From positions 1 through 35,166 of the forward strand of contig PBAZ01000030.1 in the NCBI GenBank assembly GCA_002717565.1: 35,166 nucleotides of DNA, written 5' to 3'. Under the pieces are notes generated by a model, which searched no databases, was not told the DNA's origin, and saw only the letters and a program-made list of their open reading frames with translations. The number at the start of each line of letters is the position of its first letter. Position 1 is the stretch's first letter. The stretch is from Chloroflexota bacterium. Lineage in GTDB: Bacteria; Chloroflexota; Dehalococcoidia; Lucifugimonadales; GCA-2717565. Both the position numbers and the translations under genes were made by a program. Positions 25,462 through 33,310 of the stretch are shown here, in pieces.

Positions 25462-26160
25462 ATGGAACATCTGGTTGAAAGACTTCCCTTTCTTACCACG
25501 GCGATTGCGATCGCTATGGTGGTGGAAATGTTTAGGCATTACCGAACACGGCGATCTCAATATCTTAAGTGGTGGATCATAGGGGTAATTACTTACGGGT
25601 TCGGGACGCTAACAGAGAGTATTCATGTCGTGCTTGGGTGGCACATAGTTAATCTCAAGGTGTGGTACGTGGCCGGAGCGCTTTTGGGCGGATTTCCACT
25701 TGCTCAGGGAAGTGTGTATTTGCTGATGAGTAAGCCGATCGGCGATTGGAGTGCAAGGATTTGCATTGCATTTGTTCTCATCGCCACCAGTTTCATAGTG
25801 CTGACTCCAATTAGCTTGGATGCAACTTTTGATGGGGATTTGACTGGAAAGGTATTCACCTGGCAATGGGTCAGACTGTTCTCCCCATTCATAAATATCT
25901 ACGCAGTAATCTTTTTAGTTGGGGGAGCTATTTATTCCGCCGGACGATATTTCAGAGCTGGGTCCAAAGAGGCTCCATTCAAAGGCAATATTCTTATAGC
26001 TATAGGTGGGATCCTTCCAGGTATAGGAGGGTCAATGGCACGAGCTGGGTACACTGAAATACTCTACGTCACCGAGTTATTTGGGTTGATATTAATATAT
26101 TGCGGGTACAAATTGATTAAGGAATATAATATTCGGGTGCGGCTGCAATCGACTACGTGA
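25462..26160 (+). CDS. Seven-helix integral membrane protein of unknown function
   Basis: The 232-residue protein has seven hydrophobic segments, with a basic RHYRTRRSQYLKWW loop after the first. A short acidic loop (DATFDGDLTGK) is predicted between segments four and five. It ends with a charged tail (KEYNIRVRLQ). The layout resembles the 7-TM input modules found ahead of some sensor kinases, but no kinase or other output domain follows and I cannot name the family. It lies about 155 bases downstream of the CoA-transferase on the same strand. The ATG has GGGGTAGATACAGT upstream, a modest ribosome site. Confidence 0.7.
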   Translation: MEHLVERLPFLTTAIAIAMVVEMFRHYRTRRSQYLKWWIIGVITYGFGTLTESIHVVLGWHIVNLKVWYVAGALLGGFPLAQGSVYLLMSKPIGDWSARICIAFVLIATSFIVLTPISLDATFDGDLTGKVFTWQWVRLFSPFINIYAVIFLVGGAIYSAGRYFRAGSKEAPFKGNILIAIGGILPGIGGSMARAGYTEILYVTELFGLILIYCGYKLIKEYNIRVRLQSTT

Positions 26161-26292
26161 GGTGGGATTTTGATCTGGTGGTATGTGACTATTGATAACT
26201 CTGATGAGTTTAGTTGCACTGAGTGGGATACTGCATTTGAAAGACGAAGGGTAGTCACGTAATCCTACGCAATCGGGATTTGAAGACAAGAC

Positions 26293-26568
26293 TTACCTAT
26301 CGGCATGACCTAGAGAACGCGTTGGAGCTATCTTGTCTCTGACGCGTTGCTTTATCTCTTTTGGTTCAGGGAATCGTCCTTCGGACCTTAAGGCCCATAT
26401 GGGTTCCCCGTTGGCCCTGATTTCGAAAATGCCACCACCAGAAGGGATGATGGCAACCTCACCGATTTCGGTCTTGAACGTTGTGAGAAGTTCCTGCGCC
26501 ACCCATGCTGCTCGGAGCATCCAGCCACATTGCGTGCAGTATTCTATTTCTACCCGTGACTTATTCAT
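26293..26568 (-). CDS. SelT/SelW/SelH (Rdx)-family thioredoxin-like protein
   Basis: The 91-residue protein has the Rdx-family N-terminus VEIEYCTQCGWMLRAAWVAQELL, with a CxxC redox pair (C11, C14) in place of the CxxU of selenoprotein W. Next comes the family's GEVAIIPSGGGIFEIRANGEPIW strand region and a C-terminal FPEPKEIKQRVRDKI helix. Members are small redox or selenium-related proteins; the physiological partner is unknown. There is no signal peptide. The ATG has AAAGAGG upstream. It diverges from the hydroxy-acid oxidase across a roughly 218-base gap in which I found no gene or hairpin. Confidence 0.9.
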   Translation of the reverse strand: MNKSRVEIEYCTQCGWMLRAAWVAQELLTTFKTEIGEVAIIPSGGGIFEIRANGEPIWALRSEGRFPEPKEIKQRVRDKIAPTRSLGHADR

Positions 26569-26786
26569 TCTGGGTGACCTCTCTTTGGTTAACCTTCTTT
26601 GATTTTATCAGCCTTAACCTCATTTGGACAACTTTCTCTGATTGCTTGTGTTACGCCGATGGATTTTTCTTTTATCGCAATCAGCTATATAATTCGTCTA
26701 CTTGCCAGGGCGATGTTTCCTGAGTTTTGGCGATACTTGAACGCGGGTGGTTAAGAATCGGCCGAATTGTGTAAAGGGGGATACGG

Positions 26787-27899
26787 ATGACACAGGATTT
26801 CGTAACAAATCAGGAAGTTATACAGGCAGCCCATCGTAATATGGACGCAGGTGCTTGGGATTACCTATCTGGTGGGTCAGAATCTGAAACAACGTTGCGA
26901 CGCAACCGCCTGGCCTTTGATCGACTAGCATTTCGCCCAAGGATTTTGGTTGATGTATCAGATATCGATACGACTAGTACGTTTCTTGGACACGCAATGA
27001 GGATACCGGTGATTTTGGCTCCCGTCGGATCGCAGCAGGTATTTACTCCTGAAGGTGGAGCAGCGGCTACGAAAGCGGCAGCAGAGTTTGGCGTTCTGGA
27101 TGTTGTTAGCTCTGTGACTGAGCCGAGCCTAGAGGATATAGCAGCTGCTGCGGATAACCCGAAGATATTTCAATTATATCTGACGGGAGATTGGGTTTGG
27201 ACAGAAGAGATGATTGCAAGAATAAAGGCTGCTGGATATGAGGGGCTGTGTATTACAGTCGATACTGCTCGTCCGAGCCGAAGGGATAGGACAATACTCT
27301 CTCGTTGGAGCCCAAGGGCAAATTTTCAGGCTACGACTACGCGAACGAGTTATCAGGTTTCAGGGGGTAGAACCGGAGGTAATGCTTCAACAGTTACGTG
27401 GGAGATGATAGATCGCATCAAGGATCTTGCAGGACTGCCGTTTATGCTCAAGGGTATTGCGACGCCTGAGGATGCGAAGTTGGCTGTTGAACACGGAGTT
27501 GATGTTGTATGGGTGTCAAATCACGGTGGACGCCAACTCGATCATGGATTGGGAACGATGGAGATGCTTGAGGAGATAGTTGATGCGGTTGCTGGTAGGG
27601 CCGAAATTGTTCTGGATGGGGGTATACAGAGGGGGAGTGACGTTCTCAAGGCAATAGCGCTTGGTGCGAACGCAACCGCTACAGGCAAACTACAGTCATG
27701 GGGTCTTGGTGCAGCGGGCACTCAGGGACTTGTCCGTGCTTTGGAGATTCTGGAGGACGAACTTATTGTGGCGATGAGCCTTCTGGGAGTGACGACTCTT
27801 GGCGATGCAAGCCCTAGCTATATCACAAAAACAGACGCAGTGACTCAGGCTCATGAGATGAGTTCATGGATTAACATGCCGGAAAGCAGAATTCTCTAA
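26787..27899 (+). CDS. FMN-dependent alpha-hydroxy-acid oxidase/dehydrogenase
   Basis: The 370-residue TIM-barrel protein belongs to the glycolate oxidase / lactate dehydrogenase / mandelate dehydrogenase family. Visible sites are WDYLSGGSESETTLRRN, the FMN-site ILAPVGSQ, FQLYLTGD, CITVDTARPSRRDR, the FMN-contacting lysine in MLKGIATPEDA, and the catalytic histidine motif VSNHGGRQLDHG. DGGIQRGSDVLKAIALGA binds FMN phosphate. It oxidises a 2-hydroxy acid to a 2-keto acid; the exact substrate is not readable. The usual GRP segment after ALGA reads ATATGKLQSWGL, a variation at the FMN/dimer edge. The ATG follows AAAGGGGG. It converges with the DEAD-box gene. Confidence 0.92.
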   Translation: MTQDFVTNQEVIQAAHRNMDAGAWDYLSGGSESETTLRRNRLAFDRLAFRPRILVDVSDIDTTSTFLGHAMRIPVILAPVGSQQVFTPEGGAAATKAAAEFGVLDVVSSVTEPSLEDIAAAADNPKIFQLYLTGDWVWTEEMIARIKAAGYEGLCITVDTARPSRRDRTILSRWSPRANFQATTTRTSYQVSGGRTGGNASTVTWEMIDRIKDLAGLPFMLKGIATPEDAKLAVEHGVDVVWVSNHGGRQLDHGLGTMEMLEEIVDAVAGRAEIVLDGGIQRGSDVLKAIALGANATATGKLQSWGLGAAGTQGLVRALEILEDELIVAMSLLGVTTLGDASPSYITKTDAVTQAHEMSSWINMPESRIL

Positions 27900-27942
27900 A
27901 CTTTATAAAGTATATCTGAAGTGCAGAGCAGGTCGATAGTTT

Positions 27943-29241
27943 TCATCGCGCTGGAGATAATCGTGCAAATCGAGCTGCCTGTCGCTGCTTCCACGATCTA
28001 TTACGCCGGCTAATTGGCCGTCCAGATCGTTCGGATGGAGACTCTTGTCTATGGCCGTTATTTCCGTGTACAGGGTAACTAGCATCCCTATGGGATCCTG
28101 TTGAAATTACAGGGTTAAAAGCACCGTAATCAAAATTCGGTAGTCGCTTTTGTTGAATAGTTGATCCGAGGACTGTTTGAATTCTCTTAATCATAGCCCT
28201 GTCATCTGAAGTGACTAAAGTGAAAGCTTCGCCGATGCTCCCGGCTCGTCCCGTTCGTCCGACTCTGTGGATATAGGCATCCACAGTATTAGGCATATCA
28301 AAGTTTATGACATGTGTGATTTCGGATACATCAATTCCTCTTGATGCAACGTCTGTGGCAACGAGCATATCAAACTTTCCTCTACGAAAACCTTCCAGCG
28401 CCTGCTCTCTCTTGTTCTGTGACATGTTACCTTGTAAGGCTACTGCCCGGAACTGAGATCGTATAAGCTGGTCGGCTAATCGTTTAGCTCGATGCTTCGT
28501 CCTAGTAAATATGAGAACCCTACCAGTTGCAGTATGAGTCAGGATTTCATCCAGTAAGGGCTTCTTGAGGCTTTCAGTTGATGGGTACAGCGAGTGTGAG
28601 ATAGTGGTCGCTGGCGCTATCATGCCGATTTCGACAGTGGCGGGGTTATTGAGCATTTCTGACGATAACTTCCGGATTTCCTCAGGCATAGTTGCCGCGA
28701 AAAAGAAAGTTTGTCGGGCTGCAGTCAAACATTCCAGGATTTTCTTGACTTCAGGAAGAAAACCCATATCGCACATCGTGTCTGCCTCGTCGAGTACGAG
28801 CATCTCTACAGCTGAAAGATCGATATTCTCTGTCCATAGCAAGTCGAGCAATCGACCCGGACATGCTATAGCAATTTCCGATCTCCCCCGCAAGGCTCTT
28901 ACTTGAGGTCCCTTACCAACACCGCCATAAATGGCCACGCTGCGGACATGTGTGCCACCTTTCAACTGCATAGCGTTGCGGTGGATCTGTTCGGTTAATT
29001 CTCGAGTAGGGGATAATACGAGAGCTCGGATTTTCCCGGGTTCACGACTTTGTAGTTTCTGAAGTATGGGTAACAAGAAACTTGCGGTTTTACCTGTCCC
29101 AGTTTGGGCCATGCCTAGTATGTCGTGACCTTGCAGGGCTAAGGGAATTGTTTGCTCTTGGATGGGGGTTGGTTCAGAGTATCCAGCGGTTCTGATAGCA
29201 TTAAGTAGAGTCGGGGAAAGACCTAATTCGTCGAAATTCAG
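27943..29241 (-). CDS. DEAD-box RNA helicase, CTG start
   Basis: The track begins at an internal ATG just before Walker A and so lacks the start of the helicase. Upstream in frame the sequence encodes NFDELGLSPTLLNAIRTAGYSEPTPIQEQTIPLALQG, the Q motif and preceding aromatic that every DEAD-box helicase has. Later motifs are AQTGTGKT, PTRELTEQ, VLDEADTM, FAATMP, ATDVASRGIDV and HRVGRTGRAG, all intact, with a basic tail ending SFARLSPAR-like residues. It unwinds RNA and probably acts in cold adaptation or ribosome assembly. No ATG/GTG/TTG precedes the Q motif up to an in-frame TAG; AAGGAG lies six bases before CTG at 29241. This gives 432 residues, normal for the family. Confidence 0.92.
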   Translation of the reverse strand: MNFDELGLSPTLLNAIRTAGYSEPTPIQEQTIPLALQGHDILGMAQTGTGKTASFLLPILQKLQSREPGKIRALVLSPTRELTEQIHRNAMQLKGGTHVRSVAIYGGVGKGPQVRALRGRSEIAIACPGRLLDLLWTENIDLSAVEMLVLDEADTMCDMGFLPEVKKILECLTAARQTFFFAATMPEEIRKLSSEMLNNPATVEIGMIAPATTISHSLYPSTESLKKPLLDEILTHTATGRVLIFTRTKHRAKRLADQLIRSQFRAVALQGNMSQNKREQALEGFRRGKFDMLVATDVASRGIDVSEITHVINFDMPNTVDAYIHRVGRTGRAGSIGEAFTLVTSDDRAMIKRIQTVLGSTIQQKRLPNFDYGAFNPVISTGSHRDASYPVHGNNGHRQESPSERSGRPISRRNRSWKQRQAARFARLSPAR

Positions 29242-29247
29242 TTTGTG

Positions 29248-29253
29248 CTCCTT
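29248..29253 (-). promoter_or_regulatory. Shine-Dalgarno AAGGAG placed for a CTG start
   Basis: AAGGAG on the minus strand is followed by six bases and then CTG AAT TTC. It marks the start of the DEAD-box helicase. A short frame ATGACGCC... ends at a TGA that overlaps the CTG (CTGA), so coupling from a 7-codon leader is possible. Confidence 0.7.
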
Positions 29254-29347
29254 GGCGTCATTGAGCCAAGGTTTGGTCTCAGCCCGATGTAGTAATCCAG
29301 TCGATCGAACTAATACTGGAGGGTACTACAACGATAACTGCAACTAT

Positions 29348-29353
29348 ATTGTA
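29348..29353 (-). promoter_or_regulatory. Candidate extended -10 promoter of the DEAD-box gene
   Basis: On the minus strand TGG-TACAAT has the extended -10 form TGnTANAAT. It lies about 100 bases upstream of the CTG start, within the 236-base gap after ThpR, leaving a long 5' leader as is common for RNA helicases. The -35 region is poor, so the call is tentative. Confidence 0.35.
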
Positions 29354-29477
29354 CCATTCTTGGCAAATTACGTCGAAAGTCGTTAAGTTATGGAACAGCG
29401 TGAATAGTCGAAATTAGCTGTCCTGCCTCACGGCCTATGCGTGCCTGTGTTACTCATTTCGCTCTGTTTGCTAGTTC

Positions 29478-30119
29478 CTAGGGTAGTCCAGATGGTCCAA
29501 ATCTATACAACTGATGCGTTGGGGTTTTAGTGCTGTTGAGCTTCGCGAATGGGGCTTGATGAATTATCAAATGGTCAAGCTTGCCAGCTCGAATTATGCT
29601 ACGATTAAGGTTCAAAGTTCTCGCTATCCACAGGCTAGATGGCAATGGGAATGGAGGAAGATTTAGCGGCAGTTCTGATGTTTTTCGTCTTCCAATCGTT
29701 ATGTGCGGTATGGGATTTTTATCTGGTAGATGGTCTCCGAAACCATGAATCATGAATTTGGATTGTTGCATCAGATCAATCAATGTGTTGTGGCTCTCAC
29801 GAAGTTCGAGCCACATAATGTCTGCAGACCCTCTTTGCTGGAAGTGTTTTAGTTCACCGAGATCAAGGGGGAATTCGAGGAATGATTTTGCTAATTTATC
29901 TAGCTTACATCGGATCAAGCGTATAGCACTGACATTTACGTTACCAAGAAATTGGATCGTGATGTGAATATGCGGCTGTTCTTGCCAGCGTATGTTTTGC
30001 GTAGGGTTCAGGACATTTATGTCATTTTGCAGCGTAGCGATCTGTGTTCGTGCCTTCTCGCCTACGGATAGACTGACGAATAGTCGATGTGTTTCTTCAA
30101 GTTCTATATCCTTGGTCAT
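29478..30119 (-). CDS. thpR: RNA 2',3'-cyclic phosphodiesterase (2'-5' RNA ligase family)
   Basis: The 213-residue protein is a 2H phosphoesterase, with two catalytic HxTx motifs: PHIHITIQFLGN (H52, T54) and PIPHITIGRRK (H138, T140). It starts RLFVSLSVGEKARTQI, typical of ThpR. The family opens 2',3'-cyclic phosphate RNA ends to 2'-phosphates and can also ligate 2'-5'. The track ORF starts 72 bases earlier inside the FAH gene; the ATG at 30119 lies four bases after the FAH stop, so the pair is probably one transcript. The ribosome site is weak, suggesting coupling to the upstream gene. Confidence 0.87.
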   Translation of the reverse strand: MTKDIELEETHRLFVSLSVGEKARTQIATLQNDINVLNPTQNIRWQEQPHIHITIQFLGNVNVSAIRLIRCKLDKLAKSFLEFPLDLGELKHFQQRGSADIMWLELRESHNTLIDLMQQSKFMIHGFGDHLPDKNPIPHITIGRRKTSELPLNLPPFPLPSSLWIARTLNLNRSIIRAGKLDHLIIHQAPFAKLNSTKTPTHQLYRFGPSGLP

Positions 30120-30123
30120 GGGA

Positions 30124-31071
30124 TTACAGAGGTCGTTGTCGTCTGCCGGGTGCTCCTGTTCCTTGGCGAACATCTTCAGCAGTCTCTTCATCTACTCCAC
30201 GCTTCCATTTGCGTTTGAGTTCATCCTGTACTGTGAAAGAAAATGATCCTACTTGGTCTATTTCAATTCGGATGCTGTCAGCGTCTTGCATTGCCCCGAG
30301 GCCTTGGTGATTGGTTCCCGTGTACATGAGGTCTCCGGATTTGAAACTTTCATGAGAGCTTACAAAGGCTATTGATTCTGCAATGGAGTGGGCCATGTCC
30401 GAAGTATTGAAATTTCCTCGCATTTCTCCGTTGACGCTTAGAGTTACTTGAAGGTTCTGAGGATTCGGGATTTCATCTTTTGTAACGATCACGGGACCTA
30501 GAGGAGCGAATGTTGGGAATGATTTGGGGGCTGATACGCCCCGCCAGGGCCGGAAAGCGGGAGGAGTCGCCCCCGGTGCGGCAGGCATTCTTGCAGAGAC
30601 ATCAACCCCGCAGGTGTATCCAAATATATGGTCGAAGGCATCTTCTTCGTTAATATTGTGTCCTGATTTACTAAAAACGATGACAAGTTCAGCCTCATGA
30701 TGAAATATGTTTGCATCGTCTGGCGGCAATATGACTGTGCCACTGGGGCCGAGGACAGCATCTGATGACTTGAGGAATCCCCACATGGGTGCGGTTGCCC
30801 TTTGACCGAATTCTGTGAAATTCCCTCCCATGCACAGAATCTTTTCGGGTTGGGGTAGAGGTGCCTCTATGGTAACTTCTGATAGTGGGATAACAATACC
30901 TGATGTTGCTATGGCGGTTAAAGCTTCCCTTGCTTGTTCGAAATGTTCTATTAGTCGATCCATAGCAGATTTATTGTTAGAGGGCAGTGAATTTACAATA
31001 TCGCTTACGTCTACTACTCCAGTGTCCGTGAGTATTCCGGGGCATCCATTGTTGAACAGTAAGAGTTTCAT
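30124..31071 (-). CDS. Fumarylacetoacetate hydrolase (FAH)-family protein
   Basis: The roughly 315-residue protein has the FAH C-terminal catalytic domain. It contains PEKILCMGGNFTEFGQR, the metal-binding ExE in HHEAELVIVF, and FGYTCGVDVSARM, where the usual NDVSAR reads VDVSAR. It ends with GDLMYTGTNHQGLG and DSIRIEIDQVGSFSF, the family's GDxI.TGTP-like turn. Such enzymes hydrolyse or decarboxylate acylpyruvates and 2-keto acids at the end of aromatic or amino-acid breakdown. A basic, low-complexity tail (KRKWKRGVDEE...) follows. I moved the start to ATG 31071, which has GAGGAG six bases upstream. It is the first gene of the FAH-ThpR pair. Confidence 0.9.
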   Translation of the reverse strand: MKLLLFNNGCPGILTDTGVVDVSDIVNSLPSNNKSAMDRLIEHFEQAREALTAIATSGIVIPLSEVTIEAPLPQPEKILCMGGNFTEFGQRATAPMWGFLKSSDAVLGPSGTVILPPDDANIFHHEAELVIVFSKSGHNINEEDAFDHIFGYTCGVDVSARMPAAPGATPPAFRPWRGVSAPKSFPTFAPLGPVIVTKDEIPNPQNLQVTLSVNGEMRGNFNTSDMAHSIAESIAFVSSHESFKSGDLMYTGTNHQGLGAMQDADSIRIEIDQVGSFSFTVQDELKRKWKRGVDEETAEDVRQGTGAPGRRQRPL

Positions 31072-31215
31072 TCTGATCTCCTCGTAACGATCAAAGTTGG
31101 GTTGCGGTAGTTTATAGTACGATTTATGCACCACTCACGGAATTTAATCAAGTTATTCGGGGGTTGTAATTGATATTGGCACGATTTCGGGAGTGTGGTA
31201 TTTAGGAGTATATGT

Positions 31216-31845
31216 ATGGACCTCGTGTCGTGGCTTCAACTAACGGTGGTTTGTTTTCTGGGGGCAGTGTCCCCTGGGCCAAGTCTCGCAGTGGTTATGA
31301 ATAATACTCTATCGCAAGGGAGATCCTACGGTGTTGCCACCAGTATGGGGCATGCGGTTGGTATATGGTGGTGGGCCTTACTGACGGCGATTGGCATCGC
31401 AGCGCTGGTTGCTCTCAATTCCCCAGTAATGCTCGTTTTGCAAACCTCGGGTGCCTGCCTTCTGATATATATTGGTGTTCGTACTGTCATGGCAAGAAAT
31501 GACCATTTGGAGTTTGTAACAGAAGGGACTGTTGCCCGAGCTTGGGTTAAGGGGGCCATAGAGGGGTTTCTAATATCGCTTTTCAATCCAAAAGTGGCAC
31601 TATTCTTCATAGCCATTTTCAGTCATTTAGTGGGAGAAAATCCGACTTGGGTAGAGATAGGGCTCATCGGGCTAATTACTGCAGTGATAGACGGATTATG
31701 GTATGCCATCGTGGCTTTGATTATTACTACTTCCAGTGTGGGAAGTGCGATTCAGTCAAGGCAGCATGTTATTGCAGGTGTTAGTGGTGTAATCCTCGTT
31801 ATTATAGCGATATATTTACTATGGTCGACCATTGGATCCTTGTAG
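31216..31845 (+). CDS. LysE/RhtB-family amino-acid exporter
   Basis: The roughly 209-residue protein has six membrane helices and the LysE/RhtB N-terminal signature FLGAVSPGPSLAVVMNNTLSQGRSYGVATSMGHAVG. A second-half FLISLFNPKVALFFIAIF motif is also typical. Members export amino acids such as lysine, threonine or homoserine by proton exchange; the specific substrate is not readable. The ATG at 31216 follows AGGAG by seven bases; the track start at 31195 is too close to that element. It stands upstream of the Liv operon, separated by about 213 bases with an inverted repeat. Confidence 0.93.
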   Translation: MDLVSWLQLTVVCFLGAVSPGPSLAVVMNNTLSQGRSYGVATSMGHAVGIWWWALLTAIGIAALVALNSPVMLVLQTSGACLLIYIGVRTVMARNDHLEFVTEGTVARAWVKGAIEGFLISLFNPKVALFFIAIFSHLVGENPTWVEIGLIGLITAVIDGLWYAIVALIITTSSVGSAIQSRQHVIAGVSGVILVIIAIYLLWSTIGSL

Positions 31846-31906
31846 TTCGGTGTGCTATCTAGTTCAATACATAACTATATATCCAAGAACAGAGGTGAAA
31901 TGCAAC

Positions 31907-31941
31907 AATATCGTCAAATTTGTGTGAAGTTTGACGATATT
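31907..31941. repeat. Perfect 12-bp inverted repeat before the Liv operon
   Basis: AATATCGTCAAA and TTTGACGATATT are exact reverse complements spaced by 11 bases, in the gap between the LysE gene and the Liv binding protein. There is no U-run, so it could be an operator or a hairpin ending the LysE transcript. Confidence 0.75.
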
Positions 31942-32058
31942 AGGTATTGTGAGTTGCCTGAAAGTGGAATACTCTATTCATAGATGGATATTAACCGAGT
32001 ATCCATATGGGCATGAATCCATAGGTACATTGTACATCTGAGATTAATGGAGGTAGGT

Positions 32059-33210
32059 ATGAAAGTATCCAAAGCGTTTATATTGGCACTGGTCACAACG
32101 GTGTTAGCTTGCCTAGCCATAGCATGTAGCACGGAAAGTCAGGCGGTCAAGATTGGCCTTCTGAGTCCTCAGACGGGTCCGATCGCACAATATGCCCCTG
32201 GATTTGAAGACGCGGGGGACATAGCAATTTCCGAACTCAACGTGACCCATGAAGGGGATTTTGTTTTTGAATTGATTGTTGCCGATTCTGGCTGTGATGG
32301 CACACAGGCTGCGACGTCTGCTCAAACACTGATAGATAGTGGTGTTTCCGTCATAGTTGGTGCCGCTTGCTCAGGTGCTACTTTAGGGGCAATTGAGGTT
32401 GCTGCTCCGGCCGGCGTCCCAATGGTGTCTTATGCAAGTACGTCTCCTGCAGTCACAACTGCAGATGACAATGGGCACCTGTTCCGAGTAGTGCCGAGCG
32501 ATGCTCAGCAGGCTGTGGCACTTGTGGACGTAACGTCCGCTGCTGGGGTGAGTAATCCTGCGGTTCTGTATATGACAAATGATTACGGATCAGGCCTTGG
32601 CGATAACTTTGCTTCTAACTGGTCAGGAGAGGTTTGCACGCAAGTTGGCTACGATCCAAGTGAGGGTTCCTATGATGCCTCAGCTCTTGCTACAGCTGTA
32701 ATTGATGGTGGCTGCGACTCAGTACTCCTGATGTCCTACGCAACCGATGGTGCAGCAATTATGGAGGCACTTTCAGCGCAAGGGTTTGGGGGTAGCATTA
32801 TAGGCGCCGATGGGATTGCTGATGCTGCTTTCACTGATGCGTTTACTGATGTTGGTGCGGTTGATGGACTCATCGCAACTAGACCACGTCCGGGTGAAGA
32901 CTCCACAGCGAAGACTAACTTTGCAAAAGCATATGCTGATGCTGGTGGTGCTGATGGGGCAATCTATACTGGAGAGACCTACGATGCGATAAAGATTGCG
33001 GCGGCAGCTATCGTGTCTGATCCCGATGGGGATGATACGCTTGGAGCGTTGAAGAAGACTGGTAAGAATTACGTTGGCGCAAGCGGTACACATACCTTCG
33101 ATGCGAATGGTGATGTGCTTGGGACAGGATATGAGGTGTGTCAGTTTGATGGTTCCACCTTCTCGTGTCCGCGCATTTGGACTGCCGACGGTGGATTAAG
33201 TTCTAACTAG
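32059..33210 (+). CDS. Branched-chain amino-acid-type ABC substrate-binding lipoprotein
   Basis: The roughly 383-residue precursor starts with a lipoprotein signal (MKVSKAFILALVTTVLACLAIACS, lipobox LAIAC), then the periplasmic-binding fold of the LivJ/LivK type. Motifs are VKIGLLSPQTGPIAQYAPGFEDAGDIAISELN, a DSGCDGTQAATSAQTLIDSGVSVIVGAACSG linker, and VPMVSYASTSPAVT. The protein should be a surface lipoprotein delivering amino acids or related small ligands to the permease encoded next. The ligand cannot be read. GGAGG lies six bases before ATG 32059, which I take over the earlier ATG at 32047. A strong stem-loop follows the stop before the permease. Confidence 0.93.
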   Translation: MKVSKAFILALVTTVLACLAIACSTESQAVKIGLLSPQTGPIAQYAPGFEDAGDIAISELNVTHEGDFVFELIVADSGCDGTQAATSAQTLIDSGVSVIVGAACSGATLGAIEVAAPAGVPMVSYASTSPAVTTADDNGHLFRVVPSDAQQAVALVDVTSAAGVSNPAVLYMTNDYGSGLGDNFASNWSGEVCTQVGYDPSEGSYDASALATAVIDGGCDSVLLMSYATDGAAIMEALSAQGFGGSIIGADGIADAAFTDAFTDVGAVDGLIATRPRPGEDSTAKTNFAKAYADAGGADGAIYTGETYDAIKIAAAAIVSDPDGDDTLGALKKTGKNYVGASGTHTFDANGDVLGTGYEVCQFDGSTFSCPRIWTADGGLSSN

Positions 33211-33239
33211 ATATTTTCTAAATGTGACGCATGAATTAT

Positions 33240-33283
33240 ATAAATTGGTCTGCAGTAGAATTGATCTCTGCAGACCAATTTAT
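33240..33283 (+). terminator. Intercistronic 16-bp stem-loop between binding protein and permease
   Basis: ATAAATTGGTCTGCAG pairs perfectly with CTGCAGACCAATTTAT across a 12-base loop, about 30 bases after the binding-protein stop and 27 before the permease ATG. No long U-run follows. Such hairpins often stabilise the upstream mRNA or cause partial termination, giving more binding protein than permease. Confidence 0.75.
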
Positions 33284-33310
33284 GTAATGAGTACACCGAC
33301 TATCTAGCCA

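Noticed and set aside
27900-27911. Palindrome ACTTTATAAAGT after the hydroxy-acid oxidase
   Set aside because: A/T-rich with no loop, so it cannot form a useful hairpin and is not convincing as a site.
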